Assembly (NCBI RefSeq): GCF_014280035.1 | Contig: NZ_CP047957.1 | Span: forward strand, 2,447,361-2,511,360 | Origin: Synechococcus sp. A18-25c | GTDB lineage: Bacteria; Cyanobacteriota; Cyanobacteriia; PCC-6307; Cyanobiaceae | Length of the DNA: 64,000 bases | Direction: 5' to 3' | In this document: piece after piece, positions 44,274 to 53,735 of the stretch | Layout of the letters: every line of letters begins with the position of its first letter | Position numbering within the stretch: position 1 is the first letter of the stretch | The notes under the pieces: generated by a model | The model's database searches: none | The model's input: only the letters and a program-made list of their open reading frames with translations | What the model was told of the DNA's origin: nothing | Translations under genes and position numbers: made by a program

Positions 44274-44738
44274 ATGGCCATACCTGTCTGGCAACGGTTT
44301 CTGGGGCTGCTGGTGTATCTGCTGCCCTGGAGCGATGCGATCCCATTCGGCAGCCATCTGATGCTGCAATTCCCATGGCTGCAATGGCTGACTCTTCCAG
44401 CACTGCCCCTGGTTCTGTTGGAACGGGGAATCCCGTTCGGCAACCTGCTGGTGTTCTTTCTGTTGTTCCTAGCAGTGGTGCGCAATCCAAACGTGCCCTA
44501 CTTCCTGCGCTTCAACACGCTCCAAGCCCTGCTGGTGGACATCATCGTGGTGATCCTGGGCTATGCCTTCGCGATTTTGATCCAGCCGCTAGGCGGTGGA
44601 CTGATGCTCCGCACCTTCTCCAGCACAGTAGTTGTGGCTGTTCTGGCGGTGCTGGTCTTCGCCTGGATCGAATGCATCCGTGGCCGAGAGCCTGATCTGC
44701 CCGGCCTGAGTCAGGCCGTACGGATGCAGCTCTACTGA
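44274..44738 (+). CDS. Tic20-like membrane protein
   Basis: 154 residues with four hydrophobic segments (LLVYLLPWSDAIPFGS, LVFFLLFLAVVRNPNVPYFL, VDIIVVILGYAFAILI, VVAVLAVLVFAWIEC). The motif VPYFLRFNTLQALLVDI matches cyanobacterial relatives of the chloroplast protein-import component Tic20. The bacterial function is not settled. It precedes rpsF on the same strand. Confidence 0.8.
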   Translation: MAIPVWQRFLGLLVYLLPWSDAIPFGSHLMLQFPWLQWLTLPALPLVLLERGIPFGNLLVFFLLFLAVVRNPNVPYFLRFNTLQALLVDIIVVILGYAFAILIQPLGGGLMLRTFSSTVVVAVLAVLVFAWIECIRGREPDLPGLSQAVRMQLY

Positions 44739-44768
44739 GGTCTTCAACCCCAAAGAGATAGGCTGTTG

Positions 44769-44811
44769 GATCCGTCGCTCACCTGGGTGAGCCTTCAGTC
44801 CCTGTCGGATC
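44769..44811 (+). promoter_or_regulatory. Structured leader of rpsF, possible S6 autoregulatory element
   Basis: An outer stem GATCCG (44769-44774) / CGGATC (44806-44811) encloses an inner hairpin GCTCACC / GGTGAGC (44777-44792). The outer stem closes 7 bp before the rpsF ATG. Ribosomal protein S6 (with S18) is known to bind its own leader in many bacteria. Whether this structure is such a site is inference. Confidence 0.45.
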
Positions 44812-44818
44812 TGTCTCC

Positions 44819-45187
44819 ATGACCCAACAGCCTTATTACGAGACCATGTACATCCTCCGTCCGGACATTCCGGAGGAAGAGGTCGAGTCTCATCTCACCA
44901 AATACCGCGACATCCTTGTGGAAGCCGGCGCGGACGTGCTGGACAACCAGATGCGCGGCAAGCGTCGTTTGGCGTACCCGATCGCCAAGCACAAGGAAGG
45001 CATTTACGTGCAGCTGAGCCACAACGGTGATGGCCAGCAGGTGGCCGTTCTAGAAAAGGCCATGCGCCTGAGTGAGGACGTGATCCGGTATCTCACCGTC
45101 AAGCAAGACGGTCCTCTTCCGGCTCCCCGAGTGGTCCCTGGAAGTGAAGCTGCAGCGCAGCCTCAAACGGCTGAAGCGTCTGCCTGA
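44819..45187 (+). CDS. rpsF: 30S ribosomal protein S6
   Basis: 122 residues. The start [20 protein letters not shown] and the RNA-binding block [20 protein letters not shown] are diagnostic. The C-terminus has an Ala/Gln/Pro-rich extension beyond the core of about 95 residues, as is common in cyanobacteria. rpsR is not adjacent. The 43 bp after the stop contain a weak hairpin (ACCGG / CCGGT) without a T run. Confidence 0.95.
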   Translation: MTQQPYYETMYILRPDIPEEEVESHLTKYRDILVEAGADVLDNQMRGKRRLAYPIAKHKEGIYVQLSHNGDGQQVAVLEKAMRLSEDVIRYLTVKQDGPLPAPRVVPGSEAAAQPQTAEASA

Positions 45188-45230
45188 TCCAGACATTGTT
45201 GAACTGCTGACCGGGCGATACCGTCCGGTT

Positions 45231-45614
45231 ATGCAGTTCCAGAGTTCAGGCCATCAGGCACCGGAGCCCCGCTGGAATGCTCCGGAAGCTGTTTCATCAC
45301 CTGATCGCGAATCCGATCCAAAGGTTGATGCGTTGCGCGCGCGCATCGATGAACTCGAAACGATCGTGCATGACTACGAGGTTTTGCTTGAAGCGCTGCC
45401 GGACTTGTTCGAACGCAAATTTCAACAGCGCTTGGAACCGCTGATGGAGCGTTACCGACTGCTGGCCCGAGCGCAGCAACTGCTGGGTGAAGCAAACCTT
45501 CCCCTCATCGAGCAGCGGGAACCCCAGAGAAGCGATCACCATCTGCCCCTGCTTGAACGTTGGAGACAGGCACGCAGCCGCCGTCAAGGACGTTCCGAAA
45601 GAAACGCCGCTTGA
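45231..45614 (+). CDS. Coiled-coil hypothetical protein
   Basis: 127 residues from the ATG at 45231; the frame is open from 45144 but would overlap rpsF. The centre forms a likely coiled coil (VDALRARIDELETIVHDYEV) followed by KFQQRLEPLMERYRLLARAQ. The C-terminus is Arg-rich. No family name is recalled. It is convergent with argG, 34 bp away. Confidence 0.6.
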   Translation: MQFQSSGHQAPEPRWNAPEAVSSPDRESDPKVDALRARIDELETIVHDYEVLLEALPDLFERKFQQRLEPLMERYRLLARAQQLLGEANLPLIEQREPQRSDHHLPLLERWRQARSRRQGRSERNAA

Positions 45615-45648
45615 TCCGACAAAAATTGCGTCCTCGGAGTGTGAGCCT

Positions 45649-46854
<1,206 letters not shown>

Positions 46855-46881
46855 CAAGCGGACTCCTGATCTGTATCGGAA

Positions 46882-47079
46882 CTACTCCGATTCTCCACTC
46901 CCGCGGGACGCCATCAGCAACCAACCGCCCATCAGCGCTGCAGGCATCAACAACAGCAGCAAAACAGGCGTTGCACTGACCTCGAGGGGCAGGGGATGCT
47001 GAACACCCCACAACCGAACCAATGCACTGATCACCAGCGCGAAACCCCACACACAAGCGAGAAGAACCGCTTTCTTCAC
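46882..47079 (-). CDS. Small two-helix membrane protein
   Basis: 65 residues if started at the GTG at 47079; the frame is open to 47172 but that would run across the promoter of the divergent gene. Two hydrophobic segments: VLLACVWGFALVISALV and VLLLLLMPAALMGGWLLM. No function recognised. It may share a transcript with argG. Confidence 0.5.
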   Translation of the reverse strand: MKKAVLLACVWGFALVISALVRLWGVQHPLPLEVSATPVLLLLLMPAALMGGWLLMASRGSGESE

Positions 47080-47113
47080 AGGGGTCGACAACACTGTCTC
47101 GTATATTGGTGGA

Positions 47114-47398
47114 TTGGCTCCAGAGATCTTGTCCTCAGCCCTTACGGACTTGAGCGCCCTCGACGGCGTCAATCCCGCCTTGACCCGTTACGGACGCAAG
47201 GATCCTGCTCCGGTTCTGCCATTGCGCGAAGAGCCTGATCTGCTGAGCTGGCTCGAAACCAGCGGACGTTTGGTGGAAGATGAAGAATCCAGTTCACCCG
47301 AAGTAAGCACGGTGGAAGAGGAAGAGCTCTCCGCGCTGATGGGCGAGAAAGAGGACTACAAGGCCGACGAAGAGACCGAAGAAAACTGGGAAGACTGA
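47114..47398 (+). CDS. DUF3134-like small acidic protein
   Basis: 94 residues from a TTG at 47114; a second TTG at 47129 is an alternative. The block NPALTRYGRKDPAPVLPLRE followed by LLSWLETSGRLV resembles the DUF3134 family of cyanobacteria. The C-terminal 40 residues are mostly Glu and Asp (ADEETEENWED). Function unknown. It ends 3 bp before mraY. Confidence 0.7.
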   Translation: MAPEILSSALTDLSALDGVNPALTRYGRKDPAPVLPLREEPDLLSWLETSGRLVEDEESSSPEVSTVEEEELSALMGEKEDYKADEETEENWED

Positions 47399-47401
47399 TC
47401 T

Positions 47402-48526
47402 ATGGTCCCAGCGATTTGCCGCTGGGACTTGAACGATTCTGCGGAGCGATTAATCCGTCTTGATGGCCGCCTCACCGCTGCTGCCCTGATCGCAGCAGTG
47501 GGGGCCGCGGCTTTTTTATGTGACGCCAGTGTTCCCAACAGCCTGTTGAGCTTGCCCTGGCTGGTGGCAATGCTGAGCTCCTCGATCATCACGTGGTGGG
47601 GCGTACCGCAATTACGGGCGCTGAAAATGGGTCAGGTGATCCGGACGGAAGGTCCTGAAGGTCACAAGAGCAAATCGGGTACACCCACCATGGGCGGGCT
47701 ACTGGTGGTGCCCGTTGGTGTCATCACGGGGTGTCTGATCAGCAGCGAGGGCCGCAGCGCTAACCAGTTACTGGCGATCGGTCTGGTCACCCTGGCCTAC
47801 ATGGTGATTGGCGGTGTTGATGACTGGAGCAGCCTGACCAAGAACACCAACACCGGCCTCTCTCCCAAGGGAAAACTGCTGCTTCAAGCAACGGCAGCAC
47901 TGCTTTTTCTTGGCTGGTCAGCGCAGCAGGGATGGATTCAAGGCACAGTGAGCCTTCCCTACGGCATCGCAATCCCCTTTGGCTGGCTGATCTGGCCACT
48001 GGGTCTGTTCGTGTTTCTGGCAGAAAGCAATGCCACGAACCTCACCGATGGGCTGGATGGTCTAGCCAGCGGATGTGGTGCCTTGGTCTTCACCGGTCTT
48101 GGGTTGCAGCTGATGCTGCGCGGCAATCAGGGTGATCCCGCCATCGCCGGGTTCTGCTTAGCCATGGCGGGATGCTGGCTGGGCTTTCTCATCCACAACC
48201 GCAACCCCGCCAGAGTGTTCATGGGCGACACCGGCTCCCTGGCGATGGGGGCATCGCTCACGGCGGTGGCCCTATTAACGAACAGCCTCTGGCCACTACT
48301 CCTGATGGGAGGCGTGTTCTTGGCGGAATCCCTGTCGGTGATCATCCAGGTGTGGGTGTTCAAAGCCACGAAAGGCACTGATGGGGTGGGGAGACGCGTG
48401 TTCCGAATGGCTCCTCTCCATCACCACTTCGAACTGGGTGGAACATCCGAACAAGTGGTGGTGCCGATGTTTTGGCTGGTGACCGCTGGACTGGTCATGC
48501 TGGGCTTGGCGCTACGCCCCAACTGA
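47402..48526 (+). CDS. mraY: Phospho-N-acetylmuramoyl-pentapeptide transferase MraY
   Basis: 374 residues, about ten membrane helices. It moves phospho-MurNAc-pentapeptide to undecaprenyl phosphate, making lipid I. Motifs: [15 protein letters not shown] near residue 88, [15 protein letters not shown] near 212, [16 protein letters not shown] near 271, and the [12 protein letters not shown] block near 335. A perfect 9-bp inverted repeat (47405-47428) covers codons 2-9 if this ATG is used; a TTG at 47429 would place the hairpin outside the gene. Confidence 0.93.
   Translation: MVPAICRWDLNDSAERLIRLDGRLTAAALIAAVGAAAFLCDASVPNSLLSLPWLVAMLSSSIITWWGVPQLRALKMGQVIRTEGPEGHKSKSGTPTMGGLLVVPVGVITGCLISSEGRSANQLLAIGLVTLAYMVIGGVDDWSSLTKNTNTGLSPKGKLLLQATAALLFLGWSAQQGWIQGTVSLPYGIAIPFGWLIWPLGLFVFLAESNATNLTDGLDGLASGCGALVFTGLGLQLMLRGNQGDPAIAGFCLAMAGCWLGFLIHNRNPARVFMGDTGSLAMGASLTAVALLTNSLWPLLLMGGVFLAESLSVIIQVWVFKATKGTDGVGRRVFRMAPLHHHFELGGTSEQVVVPMFWLVTAGLVMLGLALRPN
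47405..47428 (+). repeat. Perfect 9-bp hairpin at the start of mraY
   Basis: GTCCCAGCG (47405-47413) and CGCTGGGAC (47420-47428) with a 6-base loop. It lies directly after the mraY ATG and 7 bp after the previous stop. There is no T run, so it is not a normal terminator. Confidence 0.8.
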
Positions 48527-48537
48527 TCCGAACTCCC

Positions 48538-48786
48538 ATGAGCTACTTCACCTGGAAGGAAGCTGGTCTGACCGCCGACTGCACCAGCCTGGAGGCGATG
48601 GCTGCTCGCTTTGAGGAAGCAGCCAGCCTGATGCGTCGCATGGCCGAGCGAGGTTTCGTGTTGCAGCAGAACAACGGAGATCAGCGCATCACCCATGACG
48701 ACGCCGAGGTATTCCAGTCCTGGGGGTTTGTGAACGAAGAGCCTGCTGAACGGCAGCTGACCCTGATCCACAACCTGGATCACTGA
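48538..48786 (+). CDS. Conserved hypothetical protein
   Basis: 82 residues from the ATG at 48538 (MSYFTWKEAGLTADCTSLEA), 11 bp after mraY. A helical region (MAARFEEAASLMRRMAERGF) is followed by a short beta-like segment and WGFVNEEPAERQLTLIHNL. No family is recalled. It is 11 bp before the cation exchanger gene, probably co-transcribed. Confidence 0.65.
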   Translation: MSYFTWKEAGLTADCTSLEAMAARFEEAASLMRRMAERGFVLQQNNGDQRITHDDAEVFQSWGFVNEEPAERQLTLIHNLDH

Positions 48787-48797
48787 GGAATACTGCG

Positions 48798-49952
48798 ATG
48801 GATCGCACGCTCCGCGACTGCCTCAACCTTCTGAAAAGTGACTACGTCAGCGGCTGGTCGTTGCTGCTGCTGCCGGCATTGCTGAGCTTGGCCGTCGTTC
48901 CGTCGAGCACGACCACGACCATGGCACTGCTGCTGCGCTTCCTGGGGCTTGGCGTCGCGCTGATTCCCCTGGCCAGGGTGATTTCACGGCTGGTGGATCA
49001 CCTCAGTGATCACCTCGGTGATCGCTACAGCGGTGTCGTGAGCGTGGGACTCGGCAACCTTGTGGAGCTAGTGGTGAGCATCATGGCGCTCACGAGTGGC
49101 CTTTACAAGCTGGTGGTGATCTCCGTCGCTGGCGCCGTGATCACCAACTGTCTGCTGATGCTGGGGATCAGCACCGTGCTGGCAGGACAGCGGGAACAGC
49201 TCGTGACGATCCAGGCCAGCAGCACAGAGCTTCAAGCCCGGCAGCTGATGCTCAGCCTGCTGTTGCTGGCGATCCCCACAATTATCAGCCTCGGAACAGG
49301 AACCACACTCCTGGAAGGCAACGACCAGCGAGACAGCTTCGCTCTCTATTCGCTGGCTGTAGCCGTCATGATCCTGATTTACTACGTACTTTCCTTCGTG
49401 CTGCAGCTGGGAACCCACCGTTCCTTCTTCAGCGGCAATCCGATCAAGCCCGCAGATCCGAGCACGAGCCGGCCATCCACGGAAACGGAACACGAGCACG
49501 AGATCGCAGCCATCCTGATCGCCATGGGCGTGGTGAGCCTCGCCGTTGTGGCGATTTCAGAGCCCCTTGTGCAGACCCTGGAAGTGCTGGTGGCACACAC
49601 ACATCTCAGCGAACTGTTCATCGGTCTGATCCTGCTGCCGCTGTTCGGATCCACCGCCGAAGGTGTGATCGCCGTCGGTGCCGCCCGCCGCGGTCGCATG
49701 GACCTGGCCATCACCAGCACGATGGAATCGAGCGGTCAGCTGATGTTGTTCGTGCTGCCTGTGCTGGTGCTGATCGGCTGGCCTCTGGGACGTTTTCTGC
49801 ACCTGAGCGTGCCACTCAACGCATTGGGCTGCACAGGGATCGCCGTGTTGGCAGTGCACTGGATCACCGAAAACAACCAGCTGGACTGGTACGAGGGCAT
49901 GCAGCTGATCACGCTGTATGGCGTAATCCTGCTTGGCTGCCTGCTGCTTTGA
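48798..49952 (+). CDS. Calcium/proton exchanger (CAX-like)
   Basis: 384 residues, about 11 membrane segments in two halves. The repeated ion-binding motifs are VGLGNLVELVVSI (around residue 82) and PLFGSTAEGVIAVGAARRG (around 282); a His/Glu-rich linker (ETEHEHEIAA) joins the halves. In most CAX proteins these motifs read GNATE and GNAAEH, so the first Glu is kept but Asn/Ala and His are changed here, and calcium specificity is not assured. It overlaps nothing; the next gene is convergent, 1 bp away. Confidence 0.82.
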   Translation: MDRTLRDCLNLLKSDYVSGWSLLLLPALLSLAVVPSSTTTTMALLLRFLGLGVALIPLARVISRLVDHLSDHLGDRYSGVVSVGLGNLVELVVSIMALTSGLYKLVVISVAGAVITNCLLMLGISTVLAGQREQLVTIQASSTELQARQLMLSLLLLAIPTIISLGTGTTLLEGNDQRDSFALYSLAVAVMILIYYVLSFVLQLGTHRSFFSGNPIKPADPSTSRPSTETEHEHEIAAILIAMGVVSLAVVAISEPLVQTLEVLVAHTHLSELFIGLILLPLFGSTAEGVIAVGAARRGRMDLAITSTMESSGQLMLFVLPVLVLIGWPLGRFLHLSVPLNALGCTGIAVLAVHWITENNQLDWYEGMQLITLYGVILLGCLLL

Positions 49953-49953
49953 C

Positions 49954-50133
49954 TCAGCCTTTCGTGCGCAACGCACCGACCAGCCACACCAGCACGAATG
50001 CCAGCGAAGAGACACCGAGGTAGATCAACACCCACTTCTGAATCGTGGCGATCTCCCAGCCAAACAACAGACCATCAGCCGCATCCCCCGCCGTTGTGAA
50101 GGCAAAGGTGATGAGGCTCTGGAGAGCGGCCAT
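49954..50133 (-). CDS. Small membrane protein, 59 residues
   Basis: Starts at the ATG at 50133: MAALQSLITFAFTTAGDAAD, with one clear hydrophobic segment near the end (WVLIYLGVSSLAFVLVWLVG). The longer frame to 50427 runs antisense to purT and is unlikely. Divergent from purT by 44 bp. Function unknown. Confidence 0.55.
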   Translation of the reverse strand: MAALQSLITFAFTTAGDAADGLLFGWEIATIQKWVLIYLGVSSLAFVLVWLVGALRTKG

Positions 50134-50177
50134 CAGGCGAAACGCGAAGATCAGACCATGCTGCCGCGAAACAAGCG

Positions 50178-51347
50178 ATGACGACCTTTCCCGCCACGGT
50201 GATGCTGCTGGGCAGTGGTGAACTTGGCAAGGAAGTTGCAATTGCCGCCCAACGCCTGGGCTGCAGGGTGATCGCCTGTGATCGCTACGACAACGCCCCA
50301 GCGATGCAGGTGGCGGACGTGGCGGAAGTGCTGCCGATGACAGAACCGGAGGCTCTCCTGGAGGTGGTGCGCCGCCACCGTCCAACGGTGGTGATTCCCG
50401 AGATCGAAGCACTAGCAGTGAATGCACTGACAGAGCTCGAAGACGACGGCATCACCGTGATCCCAACGGCCCGGGCCACAGCCGTGACAATGAACAGGGA
50501 TCGCATTCGCAATCTTGCCGCCGAAGAACTCGGCCTGCGCACAGCGCGATTTGCCTACGCCGCTAGCGCGGAAGAGCTCCATCAAGCGGCAGAACCTCTG
50601 GGCTGGCCGGTGGTGGTGAAGCCTGTCATGAGCTCCTCCGGAAAAGGCCAGAGTGTGGTGGAGCGGGCTGAGGACCTCGACCAAGCGTGGGAAGCAGCCA
50701 TGGCAAATGCCCGTGGCACGTCGGCCCAAGTGATCGTTGAAGAATTTCTGCGCTTCGACCTGGAAATCACCCTGCTGACCATCCGACAGCGGGATGGATC
50801 CACCTTGTTCTGCCCGCCCATCGGTCATGAGCAGACCAACGGGGATTATCAGTGCAGCTGGCAACCCGCTGCCCTGAGTGCAGAGCAGTTGGAACAAGCC
50901 CAGGCCATGGCCCGCACTGTCACGGACAACCTTGGTGGTGCCGGACTGTTCGGCGTCGAATTCTTCCTCTGCGGAGATGAGGTGATTTTTTCGGAGCTCT
51001 CACCCCGTCCTCATGACACCGGACTGGTCACCTTGATCAGCCAGAACCTCAGTGAATTCGAGTTGCATCTAAGGGCCGTTCTGGGTCTGCCAATCCCCGC
51101 AATCCACTGCACGGAATCGGCAGCGAGCCGTGTGATCCTCGCTGACCAGCATGGCAGTCGCGTCAGCTTTAGGGGTCTGGAAGAGGCGTTGAGCCAACCC
51201 GACACCAATGTTCTGCTGTTCGGCAAAGCCCAGCCAAGACCTGGACGACGCATGGGCGTCGCCCTCGCCCGCGGGAAGGATCGAATCGAAGCTCAGGCCA
51301 AAGCGGACGGCAGTGCTGCAGCGGTCACGCTTCAGATCGAAGACTGA
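50178..51347 (+). CDS. purT: Formate-dependent GAR transformylase PurT
   Basis: 389 residues. An ATP-grasp enzyme that formylates glycinamide ribonucleotide using formate and ATP in purine synthesis. MLLGSGELGKEVAIAAQRLG starts the pre-ATP-grasp fold; VVKPVMSSSGKGQSVV near residue 152 and FSELSPRPHDTGLVTL near 272 are key blocks. Formate may come from PurU, also in this window. The last 16 bp overlap the convergent sucrose-phosphate synthase gene. Confidence 0.95.
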   Translation: MTTFPATVMLLGSGELGKEVAIAAQRLGCRVIACDRYDNAPAMQVADVAEVLPMTEPEALLEVVRRHRPTVVIPEIEALAVNALTELEDDGITVIPTARATAVTMNRDRIRNLAAEELGLRTARFAYAASAEELHQAAEPLGWPVVVKPVMSSSGKGQSVVERAEDLDQAWEAAMANARGTSAQVIVEEFLRFDLEITLLTIRQRDGSTLFCPPIGHEQTNGDYQCSWQPAALSAEQLEQAQAMARTVTDNLGGAGLFGVEFFLCGDEVIFSELSPRPHDTGLVTLISQNLSEFELHLRAVLGLPIPAIHCTESAASRVILADQHGSRVSFRGLEEALSQPDTNVLLFGKAQPRPGRRMGVALARGKDRIEAQAKADGSAAAVTLQIED

Positions 51348-53545
51348 TCGAGGCGCGACCGGGCGCTGAGGAATCGGTAGTGCTGGAGTCCTTCCAGCAC
51401 GCCGGGCAATCGTGAGCGATTGGCGAAATAGACCCGCTTCTGCTGCCGGCAGCCATCCAGGCACGGGTCATGGTCAGCCGGAACGACGGCTGCCGGGAGA
51501 CCCTGCACCAGTTCCACATCCCCCTGCTGACTGGCCACCACCAAGATCTGCTCGAGCGGCAGCTTCCAGCGCAGTGACAGAAAACGGATCGCCTCGCTGC
51601 GAGATGCACGCAGCGGCAACACATCCAGAAACCAATGACAGCGCAGGTGCGGACGGGCAGGCTGACCGTGCTGCCGCAGACGCTGGCGAATCAGGGGAAG
51701 CACAGATGGGCCGGACTGACGCAGGAGATAACTGACTTTGAATTGCCCCTGATGCTCGGGTTTCTGAAGGTCCATGTGATCGTCCAGGTCAGCGAGGGTC
51801 CGCTCAACCGCCATCCGCGACCAATCGACGCCGATCTGGGCTTGCCAGAAACGATCCGCCACCTGGTCCTGACCGTAATGAATCTGTGTTCCCGCCTGGG
51901 TGATCCAGACCTGAGGATCAGGGAGGTGCAGTTCAGCGAAGCGTTGGCGGGCGACGGACAAGGAACGACCGGTGATGATTCCCAGGCCGGTGCGAACCGC
52001 CTGAGCAGCGGGAGCGATCAACTGTTTCCGCAAAATTTGCAGATCCTCTGCCGCCGGGTGTTCCAGGCTGCTGTCGAGATCCAGCAGCAGCAAGCGGGAT
52101 CCAAGAGGACTGAGCGATGAATCCTGCTGAATCAATTGAGATGTGGCTGGCACGGCGTTGGAACGTTTGAGCCGCTCCTGCATGAGGGCCATGTAACTGC
52201 AGACATGGGCATCCCAGCTGTAGTGACGACTCACCGCCTCAACACCGTTATCGCTCCAGCGTCTCCAGCGATGGCGATCCGCTCCCGCTCGCTCGAGACC
52301 GTCCTGAACCGATTCGAGATCAGTCACATCCACCAGCAGGCCGTTGTCACAGCGGCGCAGGATTTCGCGTGGACCACCGTCATCGGTCGCCACCATCGGC
52401 AAACCGGAGGCGGCCGCCTCCAGGAGCGTGAGACCAAAGGGTTCGGTCAGCGCAGGATTGACGAACAGACCCTGGCGAGCCGCAGCCCAGCGGTAGATCA
52501 ACGGCACCTGATCACGACGGTGCTGTTTGGGATACGCCACCAATCCATAGAGGTCGTATCGATCAACCAGTTCGAAGATCTGCTGAAACACCTCCCGTTG
52601 CTGACGATCCATCTGACGGGAGTCCTCTCGCGTGCCCAGCACCAACACCAGGTTGTGCCGCTGACGCAGCACAGCGGAGCGACCGAAGGCCTCGACCAGC
52701 GCGGGAATGTTCTTGCGGCGATCGGCTCTGCAGATTGCCAGCAGAGGAGGTCGATCGGGATCACGCAAAAAGGAGCTCAGCAACTCCGAGACCTGGACAG
52801 ACTCATCAACACTGCCCAAAGGGTGGAAACGTCTTGAATCCACACCCGGAGGAACCACCTGGGCACACTCCGACTTGAAACGTCCATAGCGGCAATACTG
52901 TTCATCGCGTTCCTGTCGCGTGCTGGTGATCACAAGATCGGCATGGGCCAAGGCCAGTTCCTCAGCATCGATCCGCCTGCTGATCGAGTACGACTGTTCG
53001 ATCTGCTCATGATCGCCACCGGCCGCCAGCAATCGGCGCAGTTTCTCTCGACCGAGGGAATGCCCAGTGAATACAAGAGGAATTCCAAGCCGTCGACTGA
53101 CTAATGCGCCCACATACCCTGCATCGGCGTAGTGGGCGTGGATCCAGTCAGGACGATTGTCCGAAACCTGAAGGTGACGAACCAGCTGATCAGCCAACTC
53201 ATCGAGATAAGGCCAAAGCTGTTCCTTGCGCAGATAGCGCCGAGGCCCAAAGCTGAATCGACGGATCGATGCCCCAGGTGCGATCGATTCATGCGGTTGG
53301 GCGTAATCCAGGGACATCCGACGGTCCTGAATCAAACGCGTCACCACCTCGACATGATCCACCTCAGCGCGGTTGGCGAGGCTGCGCACAAGCTCAAGCA
53401 CGTAAAGGGTCTGACCACCGGTATCCGCGTCGCGGCCAAGTTCCAGATCATGGGATCGAAACAAGCCATGGAGATGCAGATGCAGCAGCTTCAGTCCCAA
53501 AATGTCTCCAACACGAGCAGGAACAAGTCCTGGTGTCCGGTTCAA
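51332..53545 (-). CDS. spsA: Sucrose-phosphate synthase with C-terminal phosphatase-like domain
   Basis: 737 residues from a TTG; a second TTG at 53500, giving a shorter start just before LKLLHLHLHGLFR, is also possible. The GT4 glycosyltransferase part (about 1-465) has GRDADTGGQTLYVLELVRSL, ICRADRRKNIPALVEAF and NPALTEPFGLTLLEAAASGL. It makes sucrose 6-phosphate, a compatible solute route in cyanobacteria. The C-terminal HAD-like domain keeps DLDSSL and GIITGRS, but where sucrose phosphatases have GDSGND it reads QQGDVELVQG, so it may be inactive. The 190 bp upstream are AT-rich and hold no gene. Confidence 0.92.
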   Translation of the reverse strand: MNRTPGLVPARVGDILGLKLLHLHLHGLFRSHDLELGRDADTGGQTLYVLELVRSLANRAEVDHVEVVTRLIQDRRMSLDYAQPHESIAPGASIRRFSFGPRRYLRKEQLWPYLDELADQLVRHLQVSDNRPDWIHAHYADAGYVGALVSRRLGIPLVFTGHSLGREKLRRLLAAGGDHEQIEQSYSISRRIDAEELALAHADLVITSTRQERDEQYCRYGRFKSECAQVVPPGVDSRRFHPLGSVDESVQVSELLSSFLRDPDRPPLLAICRADRRKNIPALVEAFGRSAVLRQRHNLVLVLGTREDSRQMDRQQREVFQQIFELVDRYDLYGLVAYPKQHRRDQVPLIYRWAAARQGLFVNPALTEPFGLTLLEAAASGLPMVATDDGGPREILRRCDNGLLVDVTDLESVQDGLERAGADRHRWRRWSDNGVEAVSRHYSWDAHVCSYMALMQERLKRSNAVPATSQLIQQDSSLSPLGSRLLLLDLDSSLEHPAAEDLQILRKQLIAPAAQAVRTGLGIITGRSLSVARQRFAELHLPDPQVWITQAGTQIHYGQDQVADRFWQAQIGVDWSRMAVERTLADLDDHMDLQKPEHQGQFKVSYLLRQSGPSVLPLIRQRLRQHGQPARPHLRCHWFLDVLPLRASRSEAIRFLSLRWKLPLEQILVVASQQGDVELVQGLPAAVVPADHDPCLDGCRQQKRVYFANRSRLPGVLEGLQHYRFLSARSRLDQSSI

Positions 53546-53735
53546 GGGTGAGGGGATCTAGAGATTGGAAACGTAAAAAAAATCTGAGAAGTTTCGTTGA
53601 AGCGTTGTTGAACCAGGCCAAACAACTTGCAAGAACTGAACTCTGAGGGAGTAAAACACTGGAAAAATCAGCTGATTGAATGTTGAGAATTAGACACAAA
53701 ATGCTTGATTGATCCAAGAATTGTCGTAACGAATC

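Noticed and set aside
53546..53735. Possible small gene or RNA in the AT-rich gap between the sucrose-phosphate synthase and hydrolase genes
   Set aside because: No convincing frame or stable hairpin is seen; it most likely holds the promoter of the synthase.
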